DNA of 64,000 nt, taken from positions 1 through 64,000 of the forward strand of contig NZ_KE159715.1 of NCBI RefSeq assembly GCF_000403455.2. Reading direction: 5' to 3'. This stretch comes from Dorea sp. 5-2. GTDB taxonomy: Bacteria > Bacillota > Clostridia > Lachnospirales > Lachnospiraceae. How positions within the stretch are numbered: the stretch's first letter is position 1; each line of letters starts with the position of its first letter. Shown in pieces: positions 9,105-17,439 of the stretch. Under the pieces are notes generated by a model, which was given only the letters and a program-made list of their open reading frames with translations, ran no database searches and was not told where the DNA came from. A program made the translations under genes and the position numbers.

Positions 9105-9746
9105 ATGATGCTTGAGAAGAAGACGGTGGAATTTATTGACGAATTGTCGTCAGGAAGCCCTGTACCCGGCGGCGGCGGAGCCTGCGCGGCGGTCGGAGCG
9201 TTGGCGGCGGCGCTGGGGATGATGGTGGCGAATCTTACGGTGGGTAAGAAGCGGTACGCGGATGTGGAAGATGAGATGCAGGAGTGTCTCAGCCGCCTAA
9301 AGGAGTCAAGGGACAGGCTGATCGTGCTTACAGACCAGGACGCCCAAGCTTTCGAACCGCTGTCAAGGGCATATGGGCTTCCAAGGGAGACGGAGGAAGA
9401 CCGGATCAGGAGAGAACGTGTGATGGAGAGCGCGCTGTATGAGGCGAGTATCGTTCCGCTTCGGATCATGGAGACGATCCGGGAGACGATGCAGTATCTT
9501 GAAACCCTGGGTGTGAAGGGAAGCCGGATCGCAGTCAGCGACGCCGGGGTAGGGATCCTGTTTGCACAGGCTGCCTTAGAAGGGGCTTCGATGAATGTCT
9601 TCATCAACACGAAGCTTATGAAGGATCGTGCAAGAGCAGAAGAATTGAATCAGAAGGCGGACAATATGATAGAAGAAGGGCGGCGGCAGAAAGAAAGAGT
9701 CTGTAAAGAGGTATTTGCAGGAATCCGCCGAGATGCCGCCGAATAG
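9105..9746 (+). CDS. fchA: Methenyltetrahydrofolate cyclohydrolase / cyclodeaminase family protein
   Basis: This 213-aa protein belongs to the FTCD C-terminal/FchA family, seen in SSGSPVPGGGGACAAVGALAAALGMMVANLT and the GVKGSRIAVSDAG segment. FchA hydrolyses 5,10-methenyl-THF to 10-formyl-THF. The family also includes formiminotetrahydrofolate cyclodeaminase, but no histidine-degradation gene is nearby, so the cyclohydrolase role is preferred. The gene starts 12 bp after glyA with GAGGTGACGC upstream. Its position directly before a folD that lacks cyclohydrolase residues strengthens the assignment. Confidence 0.88.
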   Translation: MMLEKKTVEFIDELSSGSPVPGGGGACAAVGALAAALGMMVANLTVGKKRYADVEDEMQECLSRLKESRDRLIVLTDQDAQAFEPLSRAYGLPRETEEDRIRRERVMESALYEASIVPLRIMETIRETMQYLETLGVKGSRIAVSDAGVGILFAQAALEGASMNVFINTKLMKDRARAEELNQKADNMIEEGRRQKERVCKEVFAGIRRDAAE

Positions 9747-9770
9747 ATATAGGAAGGAGCGGGAAAGAGT

Positions 9771-10628
9771 ATGGGTGTAATTATGAGAGGCGCGGATGTG
9801 GCAAAGGCTATGAAAGAGGAACTGATCCGTGAAGTAACGGCGCTTAAGAAGGATGGGATTAAGCCAAGCCTTGCCATCATAAGGGTGGGGGCGCGCCCGG
9901 ATGACCTTGCTTATGAGCGGGGAGCCAAGAAGCGGATGGAGCTTACGGGGATCGCCTGTAAAGTAGTTGAGCTTCCGGAAGACATAAGCCAGAATGATCT
10001 TGAACAGGCATTCCGAAGAGAAAATGAAGACCCTGACGTCCATGGGATCCTGTTGCTGCGTCCGCTCCCAGAGAATCTGGATGAAGAGCCCGTAAGGAAG
10101 ATGATCTGTCCCGAGAAAGACGTGGACGGGATGAGCCCGGTGAACATGGCAAAGGTGTTCGCCGGAGACGATACGGGATTTGCGCCGTGCACGGCAGAGG
10201 CGGTTATGGAGATGCTCCATTATTATAAGATCGAGCCGGCAGGTAAGCGGGTGACGGTCTTAGGAAGGAGTATGGTGGTAGGTAAGCCGTTGGCAATGCT
10301 CCTTTTAAAAGAGAATGCGACGGTTACGGTATGCCATACGGGAACTGATGATCTTGCCGGGGAATGCCAAAGAGCGGAGATCCTTGCCGCGGCGGCGGGA
10401 AAGGCGAGAATGGTGACGGAAGAGATGGTGGCAGAGGGCGCGGTTGTGGCTGACGTCGGGATCAATGTGGATGCGGCGGGCAATCTGTGCGGTGATGTGG
10501 ACTACGAGGCAACGGAGGCGAAGGCGGCTTTTATAAGCCCGGTGCCGGGAGGAGTCGGAAGCGTCACGACTTCCGTGCTTGCGAAACATGTGGTGCGAAG
10601 CGCCGGATATCTGAATGTAAAAGAGTAG
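9771..10628 (+). CDS. folD: Methylenetetrahydrofolate dehydrogenase (FolD), probably without cyclohydrolase activity
   Basis: This 285-aa FolD has PEKDVDGMSPVN (114-125), the cofactor loop VLGRSMVVGKP (163-173) and the C-terminal PVPGGVG motif. It oxidises methylene-THF to methenyl-THF with NAD(P)+. The Tyr-x3-Lys catalytic motif of bifunctional FolD is changed: an ungapped match to the human enzyme puts A52 where Lys56 sits (Y48-ERG-A52). L96 stands where Gln100 sits (HGILLLRPL). The Asp of KDVDG (D118) is kept. Loss of Lys is known to abolish cyclohydrolase activity. The adjacent fchA can do that step. RBS aaggagcggg fits the 9771 start. Confidence 0.92.
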   Translation: MGVIMRGADVAKAMKEELIREVTALKKDGIKPSLAIIRVGARPDDLAYERGAKKRMELTGIACKVVELPEDISQNDLEQAFRRENEDPDVHGILLLRPLPENLDEEPVRKMICPEKDVDGMSPVNMAKVFAGDDTGFAPCTAEAVMEMLHYYKIEPAGKRVTVLGRSMVVGKPLAMLLLKENATVTVCHTGTDDLAGECQRAEILAAAAGKARMVTEEMVAEGAVVADVGINVDAAGNLCGDVDYEATEAKAAFISPVPGGVGSVTTSVLAKHVVRSAGYLNVKE

Positions 10629-10674
10629 AGAGAGGTTGAATGGGAAAGGAAAGAGAGAAGGGGGATGAGGTAGT

Positions 10675-12069
10675 ATGTATGATACTGTTAATTCAATCGT
10701 GACTACGGTAAACGGCGTAGTCTGGGGGTGGCCTATGATCATCCTGTTGTTGGGAACCCATGTGTTCCTGACGTTGCGTACAGGATTCATCCAGAGGTTC
10801 ACGATCACCAGGGGGATCCGGCTGTCTGTGGCAAAGGATCCGGACGCGGAAGGAGAGGTGTCGCAGTTCGGCGCGTTGACGACGGCTTTGGCGGCTACGA
10901 TCGGAACCGGAAATATCGTCGGCGTAGGTACGGCGATCGCGATCGGCGGTCCCGGAGCGGTCCTGTGGTGCTGGCTTACCGGCGTGTTCGGTATCGCGAC
11001 GAAGTATGCGGAGTCTTACATAGCTGTGAAATACAGGGTGAAGACGAAAGACGGACGTATGCAGGGCGGTGCGATGTATGCGTTGGAGCGCGGGCTTAAC
11101 ATGAAGTGGCTCGGCATGGTATTCGCATTTTTCGCGGCGTTTGCGTCCTTTGGTATCGGATGCGCGACGCAGGTGAATGCGATCGCGGAGATCTGCGAGA
11201 CGAATTTCCATATACCGAAGATTGCGATCGGCGTTGCGGTAGGCGCGCTCACAGCCATCGTTATCTTCGGAGGGATCAAGTCCATTGCAAAAGTATGTGA
11301 GAAGCTGGTTCCATTCATGGCGGTCTTTTATGTACTTGGATGTATCATCATTCTGTGTATGAATTGTGATTATATTATTCCGGCAGTTGCTGTGATATGC
11401 AGGCTTGCTTTTACACCCGGAGCGGCGGCAGGAGGGCTTGTGGGCAGCGGGATCCGGATGGCGATCCGTTATGGTGTTGCCAGGGGGCTTTTTTCCAATG
11501 AGTCAGGGCTTGGCTCGGCGCCGATCGCGGCGGCAGCGGCACAGACCCGCAATCCGGTCCGTCAGGCATTGGTGTCTTCTACCGGTACGTTCTGGGATAC
11601 GGTCGTCGTATGTCTGATGACAGGCCTTGTCCTTGTAACGACGATCATGAAGAATCCCGGCGTCGATGTGAATAGGATCGACAACGGCGGACAGCTTACC
11701 ACGCTGGCATTCGGACAGATCCCGTATCTTGGGCCGATCATACTGACGCTTGGTATCATTACCTTTGCGTATTCTACGATTCTTGGATGGGCATACTACG
11801 GCGAGCGCTGCGTAGAGTATTTTGCGGGGAAATTCGGTCTGGTTCCTTACCGTTTTCTTTATATTGTAGTGGCGGTGGGCGCTCCGATCATGAAATTGGA
11901 TCTGGTATGGCTGATCGCGGACACACTGAACGCGCTTATGGCGATTCCGAACCTGGCTGCGGTATTGCTGCTGTCCAATGTGATGGTAAAGGATACCAGG
12001 AGATATATCCATGATCTTGATGCAAGGGATAATACGCCGATCCCGGTTATATACGAAACAAGAAGATAA
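10675..12069 (+). CDS. AGCS family Na+:alanine/glycine symporter
   Basis: This 464-aa membrane protein has about ten hydrophobic segments and AGCS hallmarks: TTALAATIGTGNIVGVGTA (near 63-81), the ESGLGSAPIAAAAAQT loop, and ILGWAYYGERCVEYF near the C-terminal part. It imports small neutral amino acids with Na+. Placement 46 bp after folD, in the glyA operon, suggests it moves glycine (or alanine/serine) to feed or drain the one-carbon cycle. This is inference from context; AGCS members differ in substrate. Confidence 0.92.
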   Translation: MYDTVNSIVTTVNGVVWGWPMIILLLGTHVFLTLRTGFIQRFTITRGIRLSVAKDPDAEGEVSQFGALTTALAATIGTGNIVGVGTAIAIGGPGAVLWCWLTGVFGIATKYAESYIAVKYRVKTKDGRMQGGAMYALERGLNMKWLGMVFAFFAAFASFGIGCATQVNAIAEICETNFHIPKIAIGVAVGALTAIVIFGGIKSIAKVCEKLVPFMAVFYVLGCIIILCMNCDYIIPAVAVICRLAFTPGAAAGGLVGSGIRMAIRYGVARGLFSNESGLGSAPIAAAAAQTRNPVRQALVSSTGTFWDTVVVCLMTGLVLVTTIMKNPGVDVNRIDNGGQLTTLAFGQIPYLGPIILTLGIITFAYSTILGWAYYGERCVEYFAGKFGLVPYRFLYIVVAVGAPIMKLDLVWLIADTLNALMAIPNLAAVLLLSNVMVKDTRRYIHDLDARDNTPIPVIYETRR

Positions 12070-12081
12070 TAGGAGAAAATC

Positions 12082-12600
12082 ATGGCAAAGAGGATTGCAA
12101 AGTTTCATAAAGTAAGCTTCGAACAATTCAGAGACGGATATCTCGATGCGGTCGGAGCGGGCAGTGAGGAAGAGATACGCCGGATCTACGATGAGATCCG
12201 GCTTCCAAAGAGGGCGACGGCAGGGTCGGCGGGGTATGATTTCTATGCGCCTGTTCCGATTGTGCTGAAGCCGCAGGAGACCGGGAAGGTGCCGACGGGG
12301 ATCCGCGTGGAGATGGATGAGGACTGGGTTCTTCAATGCTATCCGCGCAGCGGCCTTGGGTTCAAATACCGCCTGCAGCTTAACAATACGGTGGGAATTA
12401 TAGACAGTGATTATTTTTATTCAGATAATGAAGGGCATATCTTTGCGAAGATCACCAACGACTCGAAGGAAGGAAAGACAGTCCGGATCGAACCGGGCAC
12501 AGGGTTCATGCAGGGGATCTTCATGGAATATGGGATCACGGCGGACGACGAGGTGACAGCGGTCCGCAACGGAGGGTTTGGAAGTACTTCAGACTCATAA
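12082..12600 (+). CDS. dut: dUTP diphosphatase family protein
   Basis: This 172-aa protein has the five dUTPase motifs in order: SAGYDFYA (49-56), PRSGLG (88-93), NNTVGIIDSDY (101-111), GTGFMQGIF (139-147) and RNGGFGSTS (162-170). It hydrolyses dUTP to dUMP, which thymidylate synthase then methylates with methylene-THF, fitting the upstream folate genes (12-bp gap after the AGCS gene). The N-terminal 45 residues are an extra helical extension. Motif 3 reads DSDY followed by YSDNEGH, so the loop is longer than in the classic trimeric enzyme. The family call is firm. Confidence 0.88.
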   Translation: MAKRIAKFHKVSFEQFRDGYLDAVGAGSEEEIRRIYDEIRLPKRATAGSAGYDFYAPVPIVLKPQETGKVPTGIRVEMDEDWVLQCYPRSGLGFKYRLQLNNTVGIIDSDYFYSDNEGHIFAKITNDSKEGKTVRIEPGTGFMQGIFMEYGITADDEVTAVRNGGFGSTSDS

Positions 12601-12614
12601 TATGGATCCATGTA

Positions 12615-12638
12615 CTGACCGCATGATCATGCGGTCAG
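12615..12638. terminator. Perfect 24-bp palindrome between dut and gerA
   Basis: CTGACCGCATGA and its exact complement TCATGCGGTCAG abut without a separate loop, between convergent genes. There is no strong T-run; it probably acts as a bidirectional terminator or transcript-end hairpin. Confidence 0.5.
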
Positions 12639-12650
12639 CCATATCTAATT

Positions 12651-14012
12651 CTAATTCAACTTTACGTTCAGATAGTTTCTGCCGGATAAGGTCTTGTTAA
12701 AGCAGATACTGCCGATGATGACCAGCGTTCCGATCACGAACCCCCACCAGTTGAACAGCGCCGTCAGGATCAGAAGCTCCAGGCGCATGAATTTAAGCGC
12801 ATAACCGAGTTCAAAGTTGGGCTGTGTGTAATTTGCCACCGATACGAATGCCATATACAGCATTACCTCGGCGTTGAACCAGCCTGACTGTACCGAGAAT
12901 TCTCCCATGACCAGGCCGGCGATCACGCTCAGGGGTGTACTTAGCATACTTGGTGTGTTCAGGGCTGCAAGCCGCAGGCCGTCGATGGCGATCTCGAGGA
13001 TCAGAAGCTGGAATATGAGCGGAATATTCACCGTGTCTTTTACCGCTACGAAGGAAAATACCTCTGGCAGCCAGTTCAGATTCTGCATGAACAGCAGGAA
13101 TACAGGTGTTAAGAAGACTGTCATGAAGGTGATCAGGCTTCTTGCGATCTTCAGGTAGATATTCGTCATGGTCGGGAAATAATAGTCGTTGGCTTCCTCG
13201 ATCATGTCTAGGATGGAGGTCGGAAGGATCATTGCCGACGGAGAATTATCGACGAGGAGCACGATCTTTCCTTCAAGCAGGCATGCCGTAGCCGTGTCCG
13301 GCCGCTCGGTAAACTTGAATTTGGGGAAAGGATTGTACCATTTCCTTTTATACAGACATTCGGCAAGGCTCTGCTGATTCATGCGCAGAGCGTCTACATG
13401 GATACTGTTGATACGATCCGTTACATTCTTAAGAAGTTCCTGGTCTACTCTGTCGCTCATGTAGCAGATGGCGACGTCCGACCTTGAGCTGTTGCCGATC
13501 TCCACCATCTCCATGATCAGGTGCGGATCCCGTATCCTGCGTCTCATCATCGCCGTATTGAATACGATCGTTTCTACGAACCCGTCCCTGGAGCCGCGCA
13601 GGGACTTGTCTTTATCCGGTTCTTCGACGCTCCGCGCCGGATAAGTCCGACAGTCGATCGCGATGCAGGCTTCATAGCCTTCGATGAAAAGACAAGTCAC
13701 TCCGGAAAGCAGATTCTTGAATATCTGATCGAAGTCTCCAAGGATATCTACTTCGACGTAGGGAACGCATTCCCGTGAAAATTGTGTTGCATCTGCCGGC
13801 ATATCCGCTTCCTGAACGCCGAAAAAGGAATCCATGATCTTCAGCATGGATTCATCTTTCATAAACCCGTCTATAAAATAAAATGAAGCACAGCGTCCAC
13901 CGATCATGATATCCCTCTGGATGATATCAAAGCTCTCCTTTACCGGAAGTACCTGATTGATGTATGCGGTATTTTCTTCACGGGAAGCAGTTACTTTCTT
14001 TGCGTCTGACAT
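12651..14012 (-). CDS. Spore germination protein, GerA family
   Basis: This is the A-subunit type of nutrient germinant receptors in the spore inner membrane. A soluble N-terminal half (about 1-270) carries the FDIIQRDIMIGGR and YISDRVDQ-like regions. The C-terminal half has about five membrane segments, including MTVFLTPVFLLFM and the ELLILTALFNWWGF stretch. The start at 14012 is chosen from GGAGGAATCGTT directly upstream; a longer frame to 14186 has no such site. Length 453 aa. Normally gerA is followed by gerB and gerC; none is present here. A sigma-G-like promoter lies upstream. Confidence 0.88.
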   Translation of the reverse strand: MSDAKKVTASREENTAYINQVLPVKESFDIIQRDIMIGGRCASFYFIDGFMKDESMLKIMDSFFGVQEADMPADATQFSRECVPYVEVDILGDFDQIFKNLLSGVTCLFIEGYEACIAIDCRTYPARSVEEPDKDKSLRGSRDGFVETIVFNTAMMRRRIRDPHLIMEMVEIGNSSRSDVAICYMSDRVDQELLKNVTDRINSIHVDALRMNQQSLAECLYKRKWYNPFPKFKFTERPDTATACLLEGKIVLLVDNSPSAMILPTSILDMIEEANDYYFPTMTNIYLKIARSLITFMTVFLTPVFLLFMQNLNWLPEVFSFVAVKDTVNIPLIFQLLILEIAIDGLRLAALNTPSMLSTPLSVIAGLVMGEFSVQSGWFNAEVMLYMAFVSVANYTQPNFELGYALKFMRLELLILTALFNWWGFVIGTLVIIGSICFNKTLSGRNYLNVKLN

Positions 14013-14059
14013 AACGATTCCTCCTATTTCAAGAGATGCATAGAGTATATATTTGAGAA

Positions 14060-14088
14060 TAGGATGCCCGCTGCCGGTAAAAATATAC
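14060..14088 (-). promoter_or_regulatory. Sigma-G-like promoter of gerA
   Basis: Read on the minus strand, GTATA, a 17-bp spacer and CATCCTA match the forespore consensus (GHATR and CATXHTA). The -10 element is about 48 bp before the gerA start codon. Forespore expression is expected for germinant receptors. Confidence 0.5.
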
Positions 14089-14177
14089 GCGGCATTCATA
14101 AGGGATTTACTTTGCGGATCTGAGATGATAGAATAGAGGGTATGATTTATATTATGATATCGGGAAGAGGAATCTAT

Positions 14178-15587
14178 ATGGAACACACGAAACAGATGAA
14201 AAAAGAGATGAATGAAAGAAGGCTCGGAACCGAACCGCTTGGAAGGCTGATGGTGTCTCTGGCGGTTCCTGCGGTCGCCGCACAGCTGATCAATGTATTA
14301 TACAATATCGTGGACAGGATCTATATCGGACATATCGCAGGATATGGGGACGTGGCGCTTACCGGGGTGGGGCTTACCTTTCCGATCATCACTTTGATCT
14401 CGGCGTTCAGCGCCTTTGCGGGGATGGGAGGGGCGCCTTTGGCGTCCATTGAGCTTGGAAAGAAGAATATCAAAGAGGCAGAGCAGATCCTCGGGAATTC
14501 AGCGGGAATGATCGCGGTATTCTCGGTGATTCTGATGATCGGTTTCGCCGTATTTAAGACGCCGGTACTGTATGCGTTCGGCGCCAGCGAGGCGACGATC
14601 GGATATGCGGAAAGCTATATTGAGATCTATCTGATCGGAACCTTCTTTGTACAGATCGCCGTGGGCCTGAATACCTTCATCAGCGGCCAGGGAGAGTCGA
14701 AGACGGCGATGCTGTCCGTTGTGATCGGAGCGGTGCTGAATATCTGTCTGGATCCGGTGATGATCTTTGGATTGAAGCTTGGCGTAAGAGGCGCGGCGCT
14801 GGCGACGATCATCTCTCAGGCGGTCAGCGCGGCATGGGTTATCCGTTTTCTGATATCGAAGCGAAGTGTGATGAAGCTTAGACTGGGGAATATGCGTCTG
14901 CGCCGGGAGGTCGTGAAGCGGATCGCCGGGCTTGGGATCTCGCCTTTCATTATGCAGAGTACGGAGAGTATGGTGAGTATCACCTTGAATTCCGGGCTTC
15001 AGAATTATGGAGGCGACTTGTATGTAGGGACGATGTCGATCATGACGAGTATCATGCAGCTGATCCTGATACCGGTGCAGGGGATCGCGCAGGGGGTTCA
15101 GCCGATCATCAGTTATAATTACGGTGCGGGAGACCAGAAGAGGGTAAAAGGAACATTCATGAGGCTTCTGGCATCGGGGCTTCTGGGGACGTTGATCCTG
15201 GGAGGAGCCGCCGTACTGGCGCCGCAGATCTATGCGGGGATCTTTACGAATAACAAGGAACTGATCGCGCTGACCTGCCAGGTGATGCCGGTATATTTCC
15301 TCGGCATCACAGTATTCGGCCTGCAGTCAGCGTGTCAATCGACTTTTTTGGCTCTGGGACAGGCGAAAGTGTCCCTTTTCATAGCGCTGCTTAGAAAGGT
15401 GCTGCTTCTGATCCCGCTTGCGCTGATCTTCCCGCGCTTTATGGGAGTCATGGGGATCTACAGAGCGGAGCCGACGGCGGATATCATCTCCGTGACGACG
15501 ACATGTATCTTATTTGCGATCACCATGAAAAGGGTTCTGCGCGATATGGAGGAAAAGATCCCGGTTGTACAGGACGAGGCAAAATAG
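14178..15587 (+). CDS. MATE family efflux transporter (second copy)
   Basis: This 469-aa protein has 12 predicted membrane segments and MATE features: GTEPLGRLMVSLAVPAVAAQ at the N-terminus, FISGQGESKTAM after TM5, GVQPIISYNYGAG in the second half. The start at 14178 is preferred because GGGAAGAGGAATCT precedes it; codons at 14142 and 14157 lack a site. It differs clearly from the MATE at 2480, so it is not a recent duplicate. The convergent LysR gene overlaps none of it. The substrate is unknown. Confidence 0.9.
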   Translation: MEHTKQMKKEMNERRLGTEPLGRLMVSLAVPAVAAQLINVLYNIVDRIYIGHIAGYGDVALTGVGLTFPIITLISAFSAFAGMGGAPLASIELGKKNIKEAEQILGNSAGMIAVFSVILMIGFAVFKTPVLYAFGASEATIGYAESYIEIYLIGTFFVQIAVGLNTFISGQGESKTAMLSVVIGAVLNICLDPVMIFGLKLGVRGAALATIISQAVSAAWVIRFLISKRSVMKLRLGNMRLRREVVKRIAGLGISPFIMQSTESMVSITLNSGLQNYGGDLYVGTMSIMTSIMQLILIPVQGIAQGVQPIISYNYGAGDQKRVKGTFMRLLASGLLGTLILGGAAVLAPQIYAGIFTNNKELIALTCQVMPVYFLGITVFGLQSACQSTFLALGQAKVSLFIALLRKVLLLIPLALIFPRFMGVMGIYRAEPTADIISVTTTCILFAITMKRVLRDMEEKIPVVQDEAK

Positions 15588-15591
15588 GCAG

Positions 15592-16461
15592 TCAGATCCG
15601 CAGATGTTCCTTGGCATGCTGAACGAATACCTTCATGGCAGGAGACATTGTCTCGGCGGAGGCTACGGCAATGCCAAGCCTGCGGTACGCGTTTGGCTTC
15701 AGGGGACGCGCCGTGAAATTCCCCGTCTTTCCTTTTAATACGAGGGCGGGCAGGATGGAGATGCCGAGATTGTGCTCTACCATGGATAGGATAGAGTAAT
15801 CATTATGGGAGGTATATTTGATATCGGGTGTAATGTTTGCCGCAGTCAGGATCCGGTGGACGTCGTTCAGATAAGTATAATCCGACACGACAAACGCGGC
15901 GTTACCATATAATTCCAACGGGACTTCGTCATAATCGGCAAAGGGATGATCCTTGGGCATGACCGCAAGCATGGGGTCGTCACATATAGGAATGAAATCA
16001 TAAGACGAGCCGACCTGATAACTGGTAAATGCTACGTCGACTTTGTGGTCGCTGAGCCATTGGGCGAGCTCATATTCATTTCCTTCGGCGATATCAAAGT
16101 GGATCCCGGGATATTCTTCCCGGAATGTCCGGATGATCCGGGGAATCCAATGGATCGAACAGCTGGCATAGGTTCCGATCTTAAGGGTTCCCTTTTTGGC
16201 GCCCTGAAGGAAGGAAATCGCCTGATTTAAGGATTCATCGGCGGCAAGAAGGTTCCGGATGTCGGGCAGGAGGGAGCTGCCTTCTTTTGTCAGTGCGGCG
16301 CCGTGCCTGCCTTTGTGGAAGAGAGGGAATCCAACCTCTTTTTCCAGGGATTTCATCATCTGGGTGATGCCGGACTGGGTGTAGCCAAGCTCTTCCCCGG
16401 CTTTTGTGAAGCTTCCGGAATCAACAACCGCGAGAAATACGTTCCATTTTCGAATGTCCAT
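15592..16461 (-). CDS. LysR family transcriptional regulator
   Basis: This 289-aa regulator has a winged helix-turn-helix at residues 1-60 (WNVFLAVVDSGSFTKAGEEL, then QSGITQMMKSLEKEVGFPLF) and a LysR substrate-binding domain after about 90 (GTLKIGTYASCSIHWIPRII). LysR proteins usually control a divergent neighbour. The divergent gene here is the B3/B4-domain protein, 227 bp away, with a repeat element between them. The inducer is unknown. The start follows AGGAGACTAAAGAAACT. Confidence 0.92.
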   Translation of the reverse strand: MDIRKWNVFLAVVDSGSFTKAGEELGYTQSGITQMMKSLEKEVGFPLFHKGRHGAALTKEGSSLLPDIRNLLAADESLNQAISFLQGAKKGTLKIGTYASCSIHWIPRIIRTFREEYPGIHFDIAEGNEYELAQWLSDHKVDVAFTSYQVGSSYDFIPICDDPMLAVMPKDHPFADYDEVPLELYGNAAFVVSDYTYLNDVHRILTAANITPDIKYTSHNDYSILSMVEHNLGISILPALVLKGKTGNFTARPLKPNAYRRLGIAVASAETMSPAMKVFVQHAKEHLRI

Positions 16462-16482
16462 AGTTTCTTTAGTCTCCTGTCA

Positions 16483-16522
16483 TTTATTCCCGCGGGCAAC
16501 GAGCCAAGCGGGTATGCTTGCA
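16483..16522 (+). repeat. Dispersed 40-bp repeat, copy A
   Basis: This element begins TTTATTCCCGCGGGCAACGA and ends with GCGGGTATGCTTGCA. A second copy lies in inverted orientation at 41642-41681 with 38 of 40 bases identical. It lies between the divergent LysR and B3/B4 genes and contains a CCCGCGGG palindrome. Confidence 0.8.
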
Positions 16523-16614
16523 GCGGGGGCTTTGGTCTTTGCATGGCAATGAGCCGGATAGGTAGGAAAGTTACATATATCTATATATTACACACATATT
16601 TATGGAAAAACAAG

Positions 16615-16643
16615 TTGAGAAGAAAAAAAAGAAGAGATATAAT
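16615..16643 (+). promoter_or_regulatory. Sigma-A promoter of the B3/B4-domain gene
   Basis: TTGAGA (16615-16620), 17-bp spacer, TATAAT (16638-16643), 45 bp before the ATG at 16689. Confidence 0.7.
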
Positions 16644-16688
16644 GAAACATGTCCTGAGAGTACATAGAACAGAAAGGAAGGCAGTAAT

Positions 16689-17357
16689 ATGAGAAAGAAT
16701 CTGGTCATTGACAGCGGTATGAAGGAGTTGTGGCGGGCAGTAAGAGTAGGATGCCTGCAGTATAAGGTATCGGTGGGCGAGAAGAATGATGAGATGTGGA
16801 AGTATATGAAGAAGGATATCTTCAGGAAAGTGAAAGACGACATCTTTGATCATGGCGTCAACGAGATTCCGAATATCAAGGAATCCAGGGCGGCATACAA
16901 GGCATTCGGGAAGGATCCGAGCCGTTACCGAGTATCTTCGGAAGCGCTGATCCGGAGGATCGGACAGGGGAAGGGGTTGTATGAGGTGAATACGGTTGTG
17001 GATGTGAATAATCTGATCTCCGTTGAGTTCGGTTTTTCGGTAGGTTCTTATGATACGGCGCATATAGAGAATGACCTGGTGTTCCGCATCGGCTGTGAAG
17101 GCGAGACTTATAAGGGGATCGGGAAGGACGAGATCCAGATCAGCTGTCTGCCGGTGCTTGCGGATGCGAAGGGAGCCATCGGAAGTTCTACCAGCGATTC
17201 CGAGAGGGCGATGATCACCAAAGACGCAGAGGAAGTCCTGACATTGATCTATTCATTCTCTGAGAATAAGGATCTGGAGAGGGCGTTGGATCGCGGGAAA
17301 AAATATCTGGAAAAGTATGCCGGCGCAAGAGAAACAGAGAGTTGGATCGTAGAATGA
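16689..17357 (+). CDS. Stand-alone B3/B4 tRNA-binding domain protein
   Basis: This 222-aa protein is essentially one B3/B4 domain, the editing-site fold of phenylalanyl-tRNA synthetase beta subunit. The markers are the SRAAYKAFGKDPSRYRVSSEAL block (about 73-94), GLYEVNTVVDVNNLISVEF (about 104-122) and GEIT-like GYDTAHIENDLVFRIG. It lacks the catalytic and tRNA-anticodon parts of PheT. Related stand-alone proteins are common in Firmicutes; an editing or aminoacyl-binding function is inferred, not shown. The start follows GAAAGGAAGGCAGTAAT. A terminator follows 15 bp after the stop. Confidence 0.85.
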   Translation: MRKNLVIDSGMKELWRAVRVGCLQYKVSVGEKNDEMWKYMKKDIFRKVKDDIFDHGVNEIPNIKESRAAYKAFGKDPSRYRVSSEALIRRIGQGKGLYEVNTVVDVNNLISVEFGFSVGSYDTAHIENDLVFRIGCEGETYKGIGKDEIQISCLPVLADAKGAIGSSTSDSERAMITKDAEEVLTLIYSFSENKDLERALDRGKKYLEKYAGARETESWIVE

Positions 17358-17372
17358 TCCGACGGTGTACAC

Positions 17373-17417
17373 AAAAAAAGGCGGTTGCAAGATCAAACAT
17401 TTTGCAGCCGCTTTTTT
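17373..17417. terminator. Bidirectional rho-independent terminator
   Basis: GGCGGTTGCAA pairs with TTGCAGCCGC (one mismatch). A run of A precedes the stem and a run of six T follows it. The hairpin serves the B3/B4 gene and, on the other strand, the NSS transporter. Confidence 0.85.
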
Positions 17418-17439
17418 CATGATAGTATAGACTTTATCT

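Noticed and set aside
11503..12336. 277-codon minus-strand frame across the AGCS gene and dut
   Set aside because: It is antisense to two well-supported genes, with an Arg/His-rich composition typical of a shadow frame.
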